From Candidatus Aminicenantota bacterium (GTDB lineage: Bacteria; Acidobacteriota; Aminicenantia; UBA2199): a DNA stretch of 6,905 nucleotides. A model generated the notes under the pieces. The model was not told where the DNA came from. It worked only from the letters and a program-made list of their open reading frames with translations, and did no database searches. Positions 5,018 to 6,905 of the stretch are shown piece after piece (the first letter of the stretch is position 1; every line of letters begins with the position of its first letter). The translations under genes and the position numbers were made by a program. Location of the stretch: NCBI GenBank assembly GCA_020355945.1, contig CP070627.1, forward strand, positions 6,559,654 through 6,566,558, written 5' to 3'.

Positions 5018-6905
5018 ATGATCTCAGATGTATATCGATTAACACCAATGCAAATGGGAATGTTATTTCATTCCCTGATGGATAAAGAATCCAGTGCCTA
5101 TTTTGAACAATCTTTATTTTCTTTAAAAGGAGAAATCGACTCCTATCTATTGGAAAAGAGTTTCAATGCGCTCATTGAAAGATACGATATTTTAAGAACC
5201 ATATTTCGCGTTGATGATAAAGACCAACCCTTGCAGATTGTTCTAAAGCAGCGAAAAAGTAAAGTACATTTCGAAAACATTGACCATTTAAGCGAAGTCC
5301 GACAAGAACAATATGTGAAAGACTTCATGATCAAAGACAGGGAAAAAGGATTTGATTTAACCCGGGACATGTTGATGAGACTTTCCCTTTTCAAAACCGG
5401 GAAATATTCCTATAAATTGATATGGAGTTTTCATCATATTTTGATGGATGGTTGGTGTTTGGGCATTATATATAAAGAGTTGTCCCGGGTATATGGTTCA
5501 TTAAAAAAAGGAGAACCTTTCAAGTTAGAACCGGTAACACCCTATGTTAATTATATTAAATGGTTGGAAACCCAGGACAAAGAACAGGGTTTAAAATACT
5601 GGCGAGAATATCTTGAAGGAGTTGAAGAACAAACGGGTATGGATCAATTGAGCCAGGCAAAATCGCGGCAGCAAGGTAAATATGAAGTCGGAACTTATGC
5701 TTTCAGGTTAGATGAAGAGAAAACAACCTGCATCAATAAAATTGCAGCAGAAAATAACGCCACCGTAAATACAGTTTTTCAAACCTTATGGGGGATTCTC
5801 TTGCAGCGATACAATAATACCAATGATGTCGTTTACGGTGCGGTGGTATCCGGACGTCCCCCGGAGGTAGAGGGAATTGAAACCATGGTCGGCTTATTCA
5901 TCAACACCGTCCCCCTAAGGATAACATCTCAAGGAGAAAAAAACTTCTCCCAATTACCCCGGGACCTCCAGGAAAAAACAGCACTGTCAAAATCTTATGA
6001 ATACTTACCCCTGGCAGAAATACAAGCCCTATCTACTTTAAAAAACAAATTAATCGATCATATCATGGCATTTGAAAATTATCCCATTGAAAAACAAGTA
6101 AAGGATAATAATGATATAGATGTGGAAAAAGAATTCACAATAGAAGTAAAAGATGTAAAAGGTTTCGGGCAAACCAATTATAATTTTAATATTATTGTAT
6201 ACCCGGGAAAACGTTTGCATATCACTTTTAATTTTGATTCTCTGGTATTTGATATGGAGTTTATAAAACAGACAACCCTCCATCTCATGAATATAGTCAA
6301 CCAGGTGACGAAGAATCCCAATATTTTCGTGAAAGATATAGAAATAGTAACACCTGAGGAAAAACACCAATTATTGTTTGAATTCAATGATACCCAGCAG
6401 GAATATCCGCAAGATAAAACCATACATGAATTATTTGCAGCCCAGGTGGAAAAAACACCGGATTATATCGCTTTACACGGATGCAGGGATGCACGGATGC
6501 ATGAACCAGGCTGTATAACGTATCGGAAATTAAATGAAAAATCCCGTCAATTGGCTGGTGTATTAATAGAAAGAGGAGTCAAACCCGATACGATTGCGGG
6601 CATTATGGTGGAGCACTCTATCGCAATGGTGATTGGAATATTGGGCATTTTAAAAGCCGGCGGCACCTATTTGCCCATTGACCCCAAATACCCGCAAGAA
6701 CGCATTGCATTCATGTTAAAAGACAGCAGTGCCAGGATTCTATTAAAAGACAATGATTTTACGCCAGAGGCGTTTAATAATCGCCCGAAGGGCACCTCTT
6801 CGTTTGGAATTTGGAATTCGGAACCTGGAATTTCCTCCCGGGGGGACCAACTGGCTTACGTCATCTACACTTCAGGTTCCACGGGAAAACCCAAAGGTGT
6901 CATGG
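5018..6905 (+). CDS. Non-ribosomal peptide synthetase, 3'-partial: C(DCL)-A(partial)
   Basis: This is the next synthetase in the assembly line. It has 629 complete codons with no stop and runs off the window. The ATG at 5018 is chosen because it follows an AAGGGG ribosome binding site by 8 bases. It also gives the short N-terminal lead expected before the first condensation motif, LTPMQMGMLFHSL (from residue 8); later Met codons fall inside that motif. The C domain spans about residues 8-450 and has HHILMDGW at 139-146 (catalytic His140) and the late motif VGLFINTVPLR starting at 291. The TPMQxGMLFH opening and the upstream E domain indicate a DCL domain, which accepts a chain ending in a D-residue. 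The A domain begins near FEFNDT (454), contains LKAGGTYLPIDP, and is cut just after the phosphate-binding loop YTSGSTGKPKG (617-627). Its substrate code is therefore not visible. Short tandem repeats occupy two of its loops. The two genes are very likely co-transcribed and act in sequence. Confidence 0.96.
   Translation, partial: MISDVYRLTPMQMGMLFHSLMDKESSAYFEQSLFSLKGEIDSYLLEKSFNALIERYDILRTIFRVDDKDQPLQIVLKQRKSKVHFENIDHLSEVRQEQYVKDFMIKDREKGFDLTRDMLMRLSLFKTGKYSYKLIWSFHHILMDGWCLGIIYKELSRVYGSLKKGEPFKLEPVTPYVNYIKWLETQDKEQGLKYWREYLEGVEEQTGMDQLSQAKSRQQGKYEVGTYAFRLDEEKTTCINKIAAENNATVNTVFQTLWGILLQRYNNTNDVVYGAVVSGRPPEVEGIETMVGLFINTVPLRITSQGEKNFSQLPRDLQEKTALSKSYEYLPLAEIQALSTLKNKLIDHIMAFENYPIEKQVKDNNDIDVEKEFTIEVKDVKGFGQTNYNFNIIVYPGKRLHITFNFDSLVFDMEFIKQTTLHLMNIVNQVTKNPNIFVKDIEIVTPEEKHQLLFEFNDTQQEYPQDKTIHELFAAQVEKTPDYIALHGCRDARMHEPGCITYRKLNEKSRQLAGVLIERGVKPDTIAGIMVEHSIAMVIGILGILKAGGTYLPIDPKYPQERIAFMLKDSSARILLKDNDFTPEAFNNRPKGTSSFGIWNSEPGISSRGDQLAYVIYTSGSTGKPKGVM
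6476..6503 (+). repeat. Tandem repeat (CACGGATG)x3.5 in A2 loop 1
   Basis: The copies are CACGGATG (6476-6483), CAGGGATG (6484-6491), CACGGATG (6492-6499) and a partial CATG. They are translated as HGCRDARMH between DYIAL and CITYRKL. This is the same structural position as the heptamer repeat of A1, but the unit is unrelated in sequence and length. Confidence 0.88.
6761..6793 (+). repeat. Two adjacent small inverted repeats in the A2 linker
   Basis: ACGCC/GGCGT (6761-6765 and 6769-6773) and GCCC/GGGC (6783-6786 and 6790-6793) each enclose a 3-base loop and lie immediately before the TTGGAAT repeat. They are short enough to arise by chance individually. Their clustering next to a tandem repeat parallels the palindrome beside the heptamer repeat in A1. 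Confidence 0.4.
6804..6831 (+). repeat. Tandem repeat (TTGGAAT)x4 in A2 loop 2
   Basis: Two perfect copies of TTGGAAT (6804-6817) are followed by variants TCGGAAC and CTGGAAT (to 6831). They are translated as FGIWNSEPGI just before LAYVIYTSGSTG. This is the position of the 8-bp repeat in A1, again with a different unit. Confidence 0.85.

Noticed and set aside
5143..6423. Minus-strand ORFs of about 80-106 codons opposite the second gene
   Set aside because: The plus-strand frame from 5018 encodes a full condensation domain across them. Their hydrophobic, Ile/Phe/Tyr-rich sequence is what the complement of AT-rich coding DNA gives.

Overview
The window lies entirely inside a modular non-ribosomal peptide synthetase (NRPS) cluster. 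Two large plus-strand genes, both truncated by the window edges, fill almost all 6905 bases. The gene from 1 to 5001 is open at its 5' end. It reads PCP (carrier protein, partial) - C (condensation) - A (adenylation) - PCP - E (epimerization) and ends in a short acidic docking tail. After 16 bases, a second NRPS gene starts at 5018 and runs off the 3' end, reading C - A (partial). There are no RNA genes, transposases, CRISPR arrays or convincing promoters or terminators, and the only non-coding DNA is the 16-base gap.

Biochemically, the visible part covers one complete elongation module plus parts of its neighbours. The upstream PCP holds a chain whose residues are unknown. The first C domain passes it to the residue loaded by A1, whose ten-residue specificity code reads DLTKIGEVGK. 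This differs by one conservative substitution from the known asparagine code DLTKLGEVGK. The E domain would invert that residue to D-Asn. Chain transfer to the next protein then occurs between the E-domain tail and the C domain that opens the second gene, a typical E to DCL hand-over. The second A domain is cut before its specificity residues, so its substrate cannot be read.

The unusual feature is a set of short repeats inside the synthetase reading frames. Both A domains carry a 7- or 8-bp tandem repeat at each of the same two surface-loop positions: just before the (I/L)TYREL segment, and in the linker before LAYVIYTSGSTG. All four repeats have different unit sequences. A GC-rich, palindrome-bearing block of about 70 bp lies in the first C domain just before HHxxxDG, and a perfect 9-bp-stem inverted repeat follows the first tandem repeat. 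All are translated in frame, and the surrounding catalytic motifs are intact.

Organism: base composition is moderate (low to mid 40s % GC by eye, not computed). The domain sequences look like NRPSs from uncultured anaerobes or Firmicutes-like bacteria. The repeat insertions recall what I remember of Candidatus Aminicenantes and similar metagenome-derived lineages, but this placement is a low-confidence impression.
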